From Burkholderiales bacterium (lineage in GTDB: Bacteria; Pseudomonadota; Gammaproteobacteria; Burkholderiales; SG8-41): a stretch of DNA of 45,978 bases. The stretch is taken from positions 1 through 45,978 of the forward strand of contig JAHCAI010000004.1 of NCBI GenBank assembly GCA_019634975.1. Direction: 5' to 3'. The notes beneath the pieces are model-generated. The model saw only the letters and a list, made by a program, of their open reading frames with translations, made no database searches and had not been told where the DNA came from. The position numbers were made by a program, and so were the translations under genes. Within the stretch, counting starts at the first letter, position 1, and the number at the start of each line of letters is the position of its first letter. This document shows, one piece after another, positions 1 through 8,540 of this stretch.

Positions 1-990
<990 letters not shown>

Positions 991-1008
991 GCGGCGAGGA
1001 ACCCGACC

Positions 1009-1440
1009 ATGGCTGAAGCCGCACAAACCCTGCACGTCGACGTCGTCAGCGCGGAAGAGCAGATCTACTCCGGCGAGGCGGAATTCGTCGTGCTGCCCGG
1101 CGAGACCGGCGAGCTCGGCATCTATCCGCGCCACACGCCGCTGATCACCCGCATCAAGCCCGGCGAGGTGCGCATCAAGCCGGCCGGCGGTGGCGCCGAG
1201 GAGTTCATTTTCGTCGCCGGCGGCGTGCTGGAAGTGCAGCCGAAAGTGGTTACCGTGCTCGCCGACACCGCGATCCGCGGCACCGACCTCGACGAGGCCA
1301 AGGCCACCGAGGCGCTGAAGCAGGCCGAGGAGGCGCGCAAGAACGCCCAGGGCAAGCAGGAAGTCGCCACCGTCGAAGCCGAACTGGCGATGCTCGCGGC
1401 CCAGCTCGCGGCAATCCGCAAGCTGCGCGGCAGGCGTTGA
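1009..1440 (+). CDS. atpC: ATP synthase F1 subunit epsilon
   Basis: This is the central-stalk epsilon subunit, which couples rotation to catalysis and can inhibit ATP hydrolysis. At 143 residues it has the usual length. An N-terminal beta-sandwich (about residues 1-88, including [15 protein letters not shown] and [17 protein letters not shown]) precedes an alanine- and glutamate-rich helical hairpin (about 95-140). The ATG at 1009 has a GAGGAA-like ribosome site about 10 bp upstream, and it lies 18 bp after the atpD stop. A strong terminator follows directly, so this is the last gene of the atp operon. Confidence 0.97.
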   Translation: MAEAAQTLHVDVVSAEEQIYSGEAEFVVLPGETGELGIYPRHTPLITRIKPGEVRIKPAGGGAEEFIFVAGGVLEVQPKVVTVLADTAIRGTDLDEAKATEALKQAEEARKNAQGKQEVATVEAELAMLAAQLAAIRKLRGRR

Positions 1441-1452
1441 ACTTCCGGGATC

Positions 1453-1489
1453 CGGCAAAAGGCAGCTTCGGCTGCCTTTTTTGTTGCCG
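1453..1489 (+). terminator. Rho-independent terminator of the atp operon
   Basis: The stem GGCAGC (1461-1466) with tetraloop TTCG pairs with GCTGCC (1471-1476), followed by six T residues (1477-1482). The A run before the stem pairs with the T run, and the flanking CGGCAA/TTGCCG can extend the stem. It lies 13 bp after atpC. Confidence 0.93.
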
Positions 1490-1517
1490 CGGGTGCCCGC
1501 TGTGGCTGGCGGCTTCA

Positions 1518-1526
1518 TGCGATAAT
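1518..1526 (+). promoter_or_regulatory. Candidate extended -10 promoter for glmU
   Basis: TGCGATAAT at 1518-1526 fits the extended -10 pattern TGnTATAAT with one mismatch. No good -35 box is visible at the expected distance. The predicted transcription start falls at or within a base or two of the glmU ATG (1533), and no Shine-Dalgarno sequence precedes that ATG. Confidence 0.45.
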
Positions 1527-1532
1527 TTTTAG

Positions 1533-2906
1533 ATGCGATTCCAGGTCGTCATACTCGCGGCGGGGAAGGGCAAGCGGATGAACTCCGATCTGCCCAAGGT
1601 GCTGCACCCGCTGGCCGGCAAACCGCTGCTGGCGCATGTCGTCACCACTGCGCGCGAGCTGGCCGCCGAACGCATCTGCGTCGTCCACGGGCACGGCGGC
1701 GAACTGGTGCGCCGGGCAGTGACCGGCGACGACCTTGTATTTGCACTGCAGGAACCGCAGCTCGGCACCGGACACGCGTTGCAGCAGGCCCTGCCGCAGC
1801 TGTCAGCGGCGCCGCTGACACTGGTGCTCTACGGCGATGTGCCGCTGGTGCGCGCCGACACCCTGCGCGGCCTGCTGGCGGCCGCCGGCAAGGGCATCGC
1901 CATCCTGACCGCGGAGCTGGCCGACCCCGGCGGCTATGGCCGCATCCTGCGCAACAAGGCGAAGCGGGTCACCGGCATCGTGGAACAGAAGGATGCCACC
2001 GCGGCGCAGCGCAGGATCCGCGAGATCAATACCGGCATCATGGTGCTGCCGACGGCAAAGCTGAAACAGTGGCTGCCGAAACTGCGCAACAAAAATGCCC
2101 AGGGCGAGTACTACCTGACCGATGTCGTGGCGCTGGCAGTGAAGGACCGGGTGCCCGTGACCGGGGTGGTCGCGGCGGAGGCCGCAGAGACCGAGGGTGT
2201 CAACAGCCGCGTGCAGCTGGCGCAGCTGGAACGGCTGTACCAGAAGCGCCAGGCGGTCCGCCTGCTCGAGGCCGGTGTCACGCTGGCCGACCCGGCACGA
2301 TTTGACCAGCGCGGCATGCTCGGTTGCGGCCGCGACGTGGCCATCGACGTCAACTGCTTGTTCGAAGGTACGGTGGAACTGGCCGACGGGGTCAGCATCG
2401 GCGCCAATTGTGTGCTGAAGGATGTCGCCATCGGTCCCGGCACCCGCATCGAGCCCTTCTGCCATCTCGACGGCGCGCGCATCGGCGCCGGCTGCCGCAT
2501 CGGCCCCTATGCGCGCATCCGGCCGGGCACACAGCTGGCGGCGGAGGTGCACATCGGCAATTTCGTCGAGGTCAAGGCGAGCGAAATGGGCGAAGCCTCC
2601 AAGGCCAACCATCTGGCTTATGTCGGCGATTCGACGGTGGGCCGCAACGTCAACATCGGCGCCGGCACCATTACCTGCAATTACGACGGCGCCAACAAGC
2701 ACCGCACGGTGATCGAGGACGATGTGCACATCGGTTCCGACGTGCAGCTGGTGGCGCCGGTACGGGTCGCGCGCGGTGCCACGGTGGGGGCCGGCACGAC
2801 GGTGTGGAGGGACACGCCGCCAGGCGGCCTGGTGCTGAATCCGAAAAGCCAGGAGCACCGCGCCGATTGGCAGCGGCCGCGCAAGCCGGGCAAGAACAAA
2901 TCCTGA
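1533..2906 (+). CDS. glmU: Bifunctional GlmU: GlcN-1-P acetyltransferase / GlcNAc-1-P uridyltransferase
   Basis: It catalyses the last two steps to UDP-N-acetylglucosamine, the precursor of peptidoglycan and lipopolysaccharide, in the cytoplasm. At 457 residues it has the family's usual length. The N-terminal nucleotidyltransferase domain (about 1-228) opens with [20 protein letters not shown], and GDVPL carries the metal-binding aspartate. The C-terminal left-handed beta-helix (about 250-440) consists of hexapeptide repeats such as [18 protein letters not shown] and contains [10 protein letters not shown], with the acetyltransferase active-site region. The lysine in GKGKRM, where E. coli has threonine, is common in betaproteobacteria as I recall. 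glmS follows after 17 bp, so the two pathway genes are probably co-transcribed. The start lacks a ribosome site. Confidence 0.97.
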   Translation: MRFQVVILAAGKGKRMNSDLPKVLHPLAGKPLLAHVVTTARELAAERICVVHGHGGELVRRAVTGDDLVFALQEPQLGTGHALQQALPQLSAAPLTLVLYGDVPLVRADTLRGLLAAAGKGIAILTAELADPGGYGRILRNKAKRVTGIVEQKDATAAQRRIREINTGIMVLPTAKLKQWLPKLRNKNAQGEYYLTDVVALAVKDRVPVTGVVAAEAAETEGVNSRVQLAQLERLYQKRQAVRLLEAGVTLADPARFDQRGMLGCGRDVAIDVNCLFEGTVELADGVSIGANCVLKDVAIGPGTRIEPFCHLDGARIGAGCRIGPYARIRPGTQLAAEVHIGNFVEVKASEMGEASKANHLAYVGDSTVGRNVNIGAGTITCNYDGANKHRTVIEDDVHIGSDVQLVAPVRVARGATVGAGTTVWRDTPPGGLVLNPKSQEHRADWQRPRKPGKNKS

Positions 2907-2923
2907 ACGGGGCGAGCTGATCC

Positions 2924-4750
2924 ATGTGCGGCATCGTTGGAGCCATTGCCGGGCGCGATATCGTGCCGGTGCTGATCGAGGGCCTGAAACGGCTCGAATA
3001 CCGGGGCTACGACTCGGCGGGAATCGCCGTCATCGACGGCCGGCTGCAGCGGGCGCGCAGCACAGGGCGTGTTGCCGAGCTCGAGCGCATGGCGCAGGCG
3101 GCCCGCGTATCGGGTCCTCTGGGCATTGCCCATACGCGCTGGGCGACGCATGGAGCGCCTTCGGAAAAAAACGCGCATCCGCATGTCTCGGGCGGCGTGT
3201 CCGTGGTCCACAACGGCATCATCGAAAATCATGAGGCAATGCGCGAAAAGCTGCGCGCCGCGGGCTATGCCTTTGTTTCCGACACCGACACCGAGGTCAT
3301 CGCCCACCTGGTGCACCTGCACCTGCGGGAATGCGGGGATTTGTTCGGGGCGGTGCGGCGCAGCCTGGCCGAGCTGACCGGCGCCTATGCGATCGCGGTC
3401 ATCCACGAGGCCGATGCACAGCGGCTGGTGGTGGCGCGCATGGGGGCGCCGCTGTTGCTGGGTCTGGGCGACGGCGAGAACTTTGCCGCCTCCGATGCCT
3501 CGGCGCTGGTGCAGGTCACCCAGCGCATCATCTATCTCGAGGAAGGCGACTGCGCCGAGCTGACGCGCGGGAGCATCCGCATTGTCGACGGCAGCGGCCA
3601 GCCCGTGCAGCGGCAGGAGCAGATCACGCAGCTGACGGCTGCCGCGGTCGAGCTCGGCAATTACCGGCATTACATGCAGAAGGAAATCTTCGAGCAGCCG
3701 ATGGCGGTGGCCAACACGCTGGAGATGGTGACCAATGCGCGTGCCATTGCGCCCCAGCTGTTTGGCGCAGGCGCAGAACAAATATTCAATAAAATCAATG
3801 GCTTGGTGATACTGGCTTGCGGCACCAGCTATCACGCCGGGATGGTCGCCCGCTACTGGATCGAATCGCTCTGCGGTCTGCCCTGCGATGTCGAGATTGC
3901 CAGCGAGTACCGTTATCGCGAACCGTACAACGATCCTGATGCGCTGGTCGTCACCATCTCCCAGTCGGGCGAGACGGCCGACACGCTGGCTGCGCTGCAG
4001 TACGCGAAACTGCGCGGCCATCGGCACAGCCTGTCGATCTGCAATGTGCCGGAGTCCGCGCTGGTGCGCGCCTCGGACCTGCGTTTCCTGACCCGTGCCG
4101 GTCCGGAGATCGGCGTGGCTTCGACCAAGGCATTCACCACCCAGCTCGCCGCGCTGGTTTTGCTCGCCATGGCGCTGGCCAAGCAGCGGGGGCGCCTGAC
4201 TGCGGTGCGCGAAGGCGAATTGCTGCATGCCCTGCGTCATCTGCCGTCGGCGCTGAGCCGCGTGCTGCAGGTTGAGCCGGAGATCGCGGCGTGGGCGGAG
4301 CTGTTCGCGCGCAAGGAGCACATGCTGTTCCTCGGCCGCGGCATCCACTATCCCATCGCCATGGAAGGCGCGCTGAAGCTCAAGGAGATTTCCTACATTC
4401 ATGCGGAAGCCTATGCTGCAGGCGAGCTGAAGCACGGTCCGCTGGCGCTGGTTGACCGCAGCATGCCGGTGGTTGCGGTTGCACCGCGCGATGCCTTGCT
4501 AGAGAAACTCAAGTCGAATCTCCAGGAGGTCCGCGCCCGCGGCGGCGAGCTGTACGTGCTTGCGGACCAGGGCACGCGCATGCAGAACAGCGAGGGGGTT
4601 CATGTGATCGAGATGCCGGACCACGCCGGGCTGCTGTCACCGATCCTGCACACGGTGCCGCTGCAGCTGCTGGCCTATCACACGGCATTGCATCGCGGCA
4701 CCGATGTCGACAAGCCGCGCAATCTGGCGAAGTCGGTGACCGTCGAATGA
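2924..4750 (+). CDS. glmS: Glutamine-fructose-6-phosphate aminotransferase (isomerizing)
   Basis: It converts fructose-6-phosphate and glutamine to glucosamine-6-phosphate, the entry step of amino-sugar synthesis. The protein has 608 residues, close to the family norm. The N-terminal Ntn-type glutaminase starts MCGIVGAI, with Cys2 as nucleophile after removal of Met1. Two SIS sugar-isomerase domains follow: the first with [15 protein letters not shown] near residue 300 and SQSGETADT, the second with [18 protein letters not shown] and [17 protein letters not shown]. The C-terminus [13 protein letters not shown] is the canonical end. Codons around 3780-3830 are unusually AT-rich and contain one copy of a recurring 20-nt motif. 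The gene converges on the dsbA-like gene with only 6 bp between them. Confidence 0.98.
   Translation: MCGIVGAIAGRDIVPVLIEGLKRLEYRGYDSAGIAVIDGRLQRARSTGRVAELERMAQAARVSGPLGIAHTRWATHGAPSEKNAHPHVSGGVSVVHNGIIENHEAMREKLRAAGYAFVSDTDTEVIAHLVHLHLRECGDLFGAVRRSLAELTGAYAIAVIHEADAQRLVVARMGAPLLLGLGDGENFAASDASALVQVTQRIIYLEEGDCAELTRGSIRIVDGSGQPVQRQEQITQLTAAAVELGNYRHYMQKEIFEQPMAVANTLEMVTNARAIAPQLFGAGAEQIFNKINGLVILACGTSYHAGMVARYWIESLCGLPCDVEIASEYRYREPYNDPDALVVTISQSGETADTLAALQYAKLRGHRHSLSICNVPESALVRASDLRFLTRAGPEIGVASTKAFTTQLAALVLLAMALAKQRGRLTAVREGELLHALRHLPSALSRVLQVEPEIAAWAELFARKEHMLFLGRGIHYPIAMEGALKLKEISYIHAEAYAAGELKHGPLALVDRSMPVVAVAPRDALLEKLKSNLQEVRARGGELYVLADQGTRMQNSEGVHVIEMPDHAGLLSPILHTVPLQLLAYHTALHRGTDVDKPRNLAKSVTVE
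3787..3806 (+). repeat. Copy 1 of recurring AT-rich 20-nt motif
   Basis: The sequence matches CAATAAAATCAAYGRSTTRS and lies inside glmS, in frame, encoding part of the linker before the first SIS domain. It shares the 12-mer CAATAAAATCAA exactly with copies at 18348 and 30971. Confidence 0.6.
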
Positions 4751-4756
4751 ATCCGC

Positions 4757-5404
4757 TCAGCGCGGGCTGCCTTCGCTGCGCGCCTTGTGCACCAGCCCGT
4801 CGACGATCGCCATCATGCGATCCAGCGATTCGGCCATGTTGCCGGAAGTCAGATAGCGGCCGTTGACAACCAGAGACGGCGTGCCGGTGACCTGGTACTC
4901 CCGTGTCAGCCGCGCCGCTTCCTCCACCCGGCGCTGCACTTCCGGCGAGTGGTAGGCCCGTTCCCAGCGCTCGCGCTCAATGCCGTTGTATTCCGCCCAG
5001 GCCGACATCACTTCCGGCAGGCTCATCCGCAGCTTTTCAGCGTGGTAGCCGTGATAGACGCGCTGGTGCAGGCGCTCGGATTCGCCCAGCGCCTCCAGCG
5101 TGTAATAGATCCGCGCATGCGGTGCCCAGCTGTCGCGCAATATCGCAGGGATGCGGCGGACCAGGACGTCGGCGGGCTTGTTGCCGATCCAGCGTTCCAG
5201 CGCCGGCTGCAGATTGTTGCAGTGGGGGCAGCCGTACCAGAAGAAGTCGATGACCTCGATGCGTCCGGCCACCGCCACCGGCTGCGGCTTGATGACCCGG
5301 TAGTCAATGTCGGCGCGCGGCGCTGCCTGCGCGGCGGCGGGCAAGGGCAGGACCGACAGCAGCAGCGCGCAACAGGCCGCCAGCAGCGCCGGCGACCGCG
5401 CCAT
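4757..5404 (-). CDS. DsbA-family thiol:disulfide oxidoreductase (tandem copy 2)
   Basis: This is a periplasmic thioredoxin-fold enzyme that should introduce disulfides into secreted proteins. A hydrophobic signal peptide occupies about residues 1-26, ending AAAQ. The active site FFWYGCPHC gives Cys59 and Cys62 with the DsbA-type Pro-His dipeptide. The cis-proline loop is VTGTPSLVVNGRYLTSG. Length is 215 residues. The gene sits 2 bp after a close paralogue on the same strand (5407-6069), with the same CPHCNNLQP signature, so the pair is a tandem duplication. Which copy is the main DsbA cannot be told from the sequence. No DsbB is seen nearby. Confidence 0.93.
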   Translation of the reverse strand: MARSPALLAACCALLLSVLPLPAAAQAAPRADIDYRVIKPQPVAVAGRIEVIDFFWYGCPHCNNLQPALERWIGNKPADVLVRRIPAILRDSWAPHARIYYTLEALGESERLHQRVYHGYHAEKLRMSLPEVMSAWAEYNGIERERWERAYHSPEVQRRVEEAARLTREYQVTGTPSLVVNGRYLTSGNMAESLDRMMAIVDGLVHKARSEGSPR

Positions 5405-5406
5405 GG

Positions 5407-6069
5407 CTATTTGCCGCCCTTGTTCTTCCGGGCCTCGGCAATCAGCCCGTCGACGACCTGGAAAAAGCGCTGGTAATCGACCGTGCGGTCGGATTTGAGG
5501 GTCATCGACGGCGCAGTCAGGTAACGACCATCCACCACCAGCGCCGGAGTCCCCGGAATGTCGTATTTGCGCGTCAGCTCGATGGAGCGCTGGGTCCGGC
5601 CGTTGATGCCGAAGGAATTGTAGGTGTCGGCGAATTTCTTGCGATCGACGCCCTTGCTCGCCGCCCAGTCGAATATGGCATTGGCGTCGCGCAGCTGCAC
5701 GCGCTGCTTGTGCAGGGTGGCGAACATTTCGTCATGCAGCTTGTCGACCATGCCGAGGGCCTCGATCGTGTAGTAGGCACGGGTCATCGGCAACCAGGAG
5801 TCCTGGAACACCGCGGGCACGCGCCGGAACTCCACATCCGCAGGCTTGCGCTTGAGCCAGGCTTCCAGCGACGGTTGCAGGTTGTTGCAGTGGGGACAGC
5901 CGTACCAGAAAAATTCAAGCACCTCGATCTTGCTGCCGCTGTCAGTCGGCTGGGGCGGCTGCACCAGCACGTAATCCTTGCCGGCCGCCAGCTGGGCGTG
6001 GGCAGCGGTGAAAAAGAGGCTGAGTGCGGCGGCCATGAAGGCGCGCCGGGTGAACAGGGTCAGTGACAT
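5407..6069 (-). CDS. dsbA: DsbA-family thiol:disulfide oxidoreductase (tandem copy 1)
   Basis: This is a periplasmic disulfide-forming oxidoreductase of 220 residues. The signal peptide begins with TRRAF and a hydrophobic stretch ending TAAHAQ (about 1-26). The active site FFWYGCPHC holds Cys58 and Cys61, and the cis-proline loop is IPGTPALVVDGRYLTAP. It lies 20 bp downstream of the SPOR-domain gene, the usual betaproteobacterial order argS-SPOR-dsbA, so I assign the dsbA name to this copy. The downstream gene is its paralogue. The N-terminal twin-arginine-like 'RR' lacks the rest of a Tat motif, so Sec export is more likely. Confidence 0.94.
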   Translation of the reverse strand: MSLTLFTRRAFMAAALSLFFTAAHAQLAAGKDYVLVQPPQPTDSGSKIEVLEFFWYGCPHCNNLQPSLEAWLKRKPADVEFRRVPAVFQDSWLPMTRAYYTIEALGMVDKLHDEMFATLHKQRVQLRDANAIFDWAASKGVDRKKFADTYNSFGINGRTQRSIELTRKYDIPGTPALVVDGRYLTAPSMTLKSDRTVDYQRFFQVVDGLIAEARKNKGGK

Positions 6070-6089
6070 GGCGGCTCCGGTATGGGATG

Positions 6090-6674
6090 TTACCTGTCGG
6101 CGTCGCGCACCTTGATCAGCGTGGTGTCGATGCCGTTTTTCTTCAGAGTGTCCCGGGTGCGGTTCAGTTCCTCGACGCTGCCGTAGGGCCCCAGGCGCAC
6201 CCGGTGCCAGACACCGCGGTCGGGCAGGGTTGTGGTCTGGATCGAAGCCTGAACGCCGATCAGTGCCAAGCGGGCCTTCAGGTTGTCGGCATCAGGCGCG
6301 TTCTGGAAGGCGCCGGCCTGCAGATAGAAGGATTCCCGGGCTGCGGCCTTGGCGTCCCGCAGCTGCTGGTCCGTGGCCGGCTCCTCGACGCCGGGCAGGA
6401 TCTTGTAGAAATCAAAGCGCGGTTTGACCTCTTCCGCCGGCTTGGCGGCCTTGTCAGGCGCCTTGGCCGGCTCCGCTACCGCCGGTTTGGCCGGCTCCGG
6501 CCTTGTCGCAGGCGCCCTGGACTGGAAGGGCGTGGGCATCTTGTTGATGTACCAGGCAACGCCGAGGGCTATTGCCAGCCCCAGCACCAGGCCGATCAGG
6601 ATGCCGATGAACAGCGATCCCCCGCTGCTGCGGGAACCGCCCTTGCGATCACTGCCTTTGTAATCCCTGCTCAC
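6090..6674 (-). CDS. SPOR-domain inner-membrane protein
   Basis: The protein has 194 residues. One transmembrane segment (about 21-43, LFIGILIGLVLGLAIALGVAWY) follows a short basic cytoplasmic tail, giving a type II membrane protein. A proline- and alanine-rich linker (about 50-90) follows. The C-terminal SPOR domain (about 115-190) contains YLQAGAFQNAPDADNLKARL and VRLGPYGSVEELNRTRDTL. SPOR domains bind peptidoglycan stripped of stem peptides at division sites, so a role at the septum (FtsN- or DedD-like) is inferred. It starts 9 bp after the argS stop and probably belongs to the same transcript. Confidence 0.9.
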   Translation of the reverse strand: MSRDYKGSDRKGGSRSSGGSLFIGILIGLVLGLAIALGVAWYINKMPTPFQSRAPATRPEPAKPAVAEPAKAPDKAAKPAEEVKPRFDFYKILPGVEEPATDQQLRDAKAAARESFYLQAGAFQNAPDADNLKARLALIGVQASIQTTTLPDRGVWHRVRLGPYGSVEELNRTRDTLKKNGIDTTLIKVRDADR

Positions 6675-6683
6675 GCGCGCATC

Positions 6684-8423
6684 TTACATTTTTTCAGGAG
6701 CACCCACACCCAGCAGGGCGAGGCCATTGCGCAGCACCTGGCGCACCGCAAGTGCGAGCGCCAGACGCGCGCGCTTCTGCGCTTCATCATCGACCAGAAA
6801 CCGCTCCGCGTTGTAATAGCTGTGGAACTCCCCGGCGAGATCCTTCAGGTAAAACGCCAGCATGTGGGGCGAGAGCTCGCGCGCAGCACCCTCGATGAGG
6901 CCCGGATAATCCATCAGGCGGTCCAGCAAGGCCGCTTCGTGCGCGGACACCAGCGGCGAGAGATCCGCGTTGCGGACGCTGTCGGGATCGCCACCCCACT
7001 GTTCGAGGACGCTGCACACGCGCGCATGCGCATACTGTATGTAGTAGACCGGGTTGTCGTTGCTCTGCGACTTGGCAAGATCGAGGTCAAAATCGAGGTG
7101 CTGGTCGCTTTTGCGCAGCACGTAGAAAAAACGCGCGGCATCATTGCCGACTTCGCGGCGCAGCTCGCGCAATGTCACGAATTCGCCGGAACGCGTCGAC
7201 ATCGAGACTTTCTCGCCTTTGCGATAGAGCACCGCGAACTGCACCAGCGCGATGTCGAGCCGCGAGGGATCCTGGCCGAGTGCCTGCAATGCACCCTTGA
7301 CCCGGGCAATATAGCCATGGTGGTCGGCACCCCAGACATCGATGACGCGGTCGAAGCCGCGGCCGAATTTTTCCAGATGGTAGGCGATGTCGCTGGCGAA
7401 ATAGGTGTACTGGCCGTTCTCCCGCTGCACGACACGGTCCTTCTCGTCCCCGAAACTGCTGGACCGGAACCACTTTGCACCGTCCTGCACATAGACATGG
7501 CCCCGCGACTCCAGTTCGCGCATTGCGCGTTCGACCTGCCCGGAGTCATAGAGCGAGCGCTCGGAAAACCACTGGTCGAAGGTGACGCCGAATTCCTCGA
7601 GATCCTGCCGGCAGTCGTCGAGTTGCTGCTGCAGCGCATGCCGGTGCAGCGGATCGTAATCGGCGCCGAGCAGCCGCTTGGCATTGGCGATCAGGTCGTC
7701 AAGGCGCGTTTCGGGATCGGATTCGGCGTCGGCGGCGCCGGCCGCAGCCTCGGCCCAGCGATGCCGGAAGCGCAGGCCCTCCGCCTGACGCAACTGCGCG
7801 GCCATTGTGCGCACGTAATCGCCCTGGTAGGCATTGGCGGGGAACTCGACCGGTTCGCCGCACTGCTCCAGATAGCGCAGCCAGGTCGACAGCGCGAGTA
7901 TGTCCATCTGCCGTCCGGCGTCGTTGACGTAATACTCGCGCGATACCTCAAAGCCCGCGGCCGCCAGGATCGAGGCCACGCTGGCGCCGTAGGCCGCTCC
8001 TCTGCCGTGGCCCACATGCAGCGGACCGGTCGGATTGGCGGAAACGAATTCGATCTGCACCTTGCGTCCCCTGCCGGACCTGCCGAGGCCGTAACGCTCT
8101 CCCGCTTCCAGCACGCGGCGCACCACCTCCTGCTTGTAGCCGCGGGCGAGAAACAGGTTGATGAATCCGGCGCCGGCGATTTCAGCTTTCTCGAGATGGG
8201 GTGATGCCGGCAGTGCGGCCAGCAGCTGTTGCGCAATCGCCCTCGGGTTGCCCCGCAGTTCCTTCGCCAGCTGCAGTGCGATGTTGCAGGCAAAGTCCCC
8301 ATGCTGGGCCTGTTTCGGCCGATCCAGGACAATCGCGGCGGTCGTCGCGGGGGCGACCTTGGCCAGCGCTTCATGCAGCAGGCTGCTGAGCAGGGCTCGG
8401 GCGTCGGCGGTCGGGGCGGTCAT
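6684..8423 (-). CDS. argS: Arginyl-tRNA synthetase
   Basis: It charges tRNA-Arg in the cytoplasm. With the ATG at 8423 the protein has 579 residues and begins MTAPTADARALLSSLLHEAL. A longer frame opens at 8471, but its extra 16 residues (MTADNPLQPRHSSRPP) look non-conserved. An N-terminal additional domain binds tRNA. The class I signature NPTGPLHVGHGRG (HIGH equivalent) is near residue 130. KVSMSTRSGEF stands in for KMSKS, as in other betaproteobacterial ArgS. The C-terminal DALR domain includes YAHARVCSVL. A TAGAAT-like -10 box lies on the minus strand at 8514-8519. Confidence 0.97.
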   Translation of the reverse strand: MTAPTADARALLSSLLHEALAKVAPATTAAIVLDRPKQAQHGDFACNIALQLAKELRGNPRAIAQQLLAALPASPHLEKAEIAGAGFINLFLARGYKQEVVRRVLEAGERYGLGRSGRGRKVQIEFVSANPTGPLHVGHGRGAAYGASVASILAAAGFEVSREYYVNDAGRQMDILALSTWLRYLEQCGEPVEFPANAYQGDYVRTMAAQLRQAEGLRFRHRWAEAAAGAADAESDPETRLDDLIANAKRLLGADYDPLHRHALQQQLDDCRQDLEEFGVTFDQWFSERSLYDSGQVERAMRELESRGHVYVQDGAKWFRSSSFGDEKDRVVQRENGQYTYFASDIAYHLEKFGRGFDRVIDVWGADHHGYIARVKGALQALGQDPSRLDIALVQFAVLYRKGEKVSMSTRSGEFVTLRELRREVGNDAARFFYVLRKSDQHLDFDLDLAKSQSNDNPVYYIQYAHARVCSVLEQWGGDPDSVRNADLSPLVSAHEAALLDRLMDYPGLIEGAARELSPHMLAFYLKDLAGEFHSYYNAERFLVDDEAQKRARLALALAVRQVLRNGLALLGVGAPEKM

Positions 8424-8513
8424 AGGCGGTCTGGAGGAATGTCGCGGCTGGAGCGGGTTGTCAGCGGTCAACTGACTGTTTTGGCGGGAGTTTTGCCGAC
8501 GGAAAAGTGGCGG

Positions 8514-8519
8514 ATTCTA
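8514..8519 (-). promoter_or_regulatory. Candidate -10 box upstream of argS
   Basis: Read on the minus strand this is TAGAAT, about 90 bp before the chosen argS start, in the 117-bp gap after priA. No convincing -35 box is found at 16-18 bp, so this is a weak call. Confidence 0.3.
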
Positions 8520-8540
8520 ACATGGCGCGCCGGCACCGGT

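Noticed and set aside
6063..8204. Plus-strand open frame of 713 codons
   Set aside because: Antisense shadow of the SPOR-domain gene and argS.
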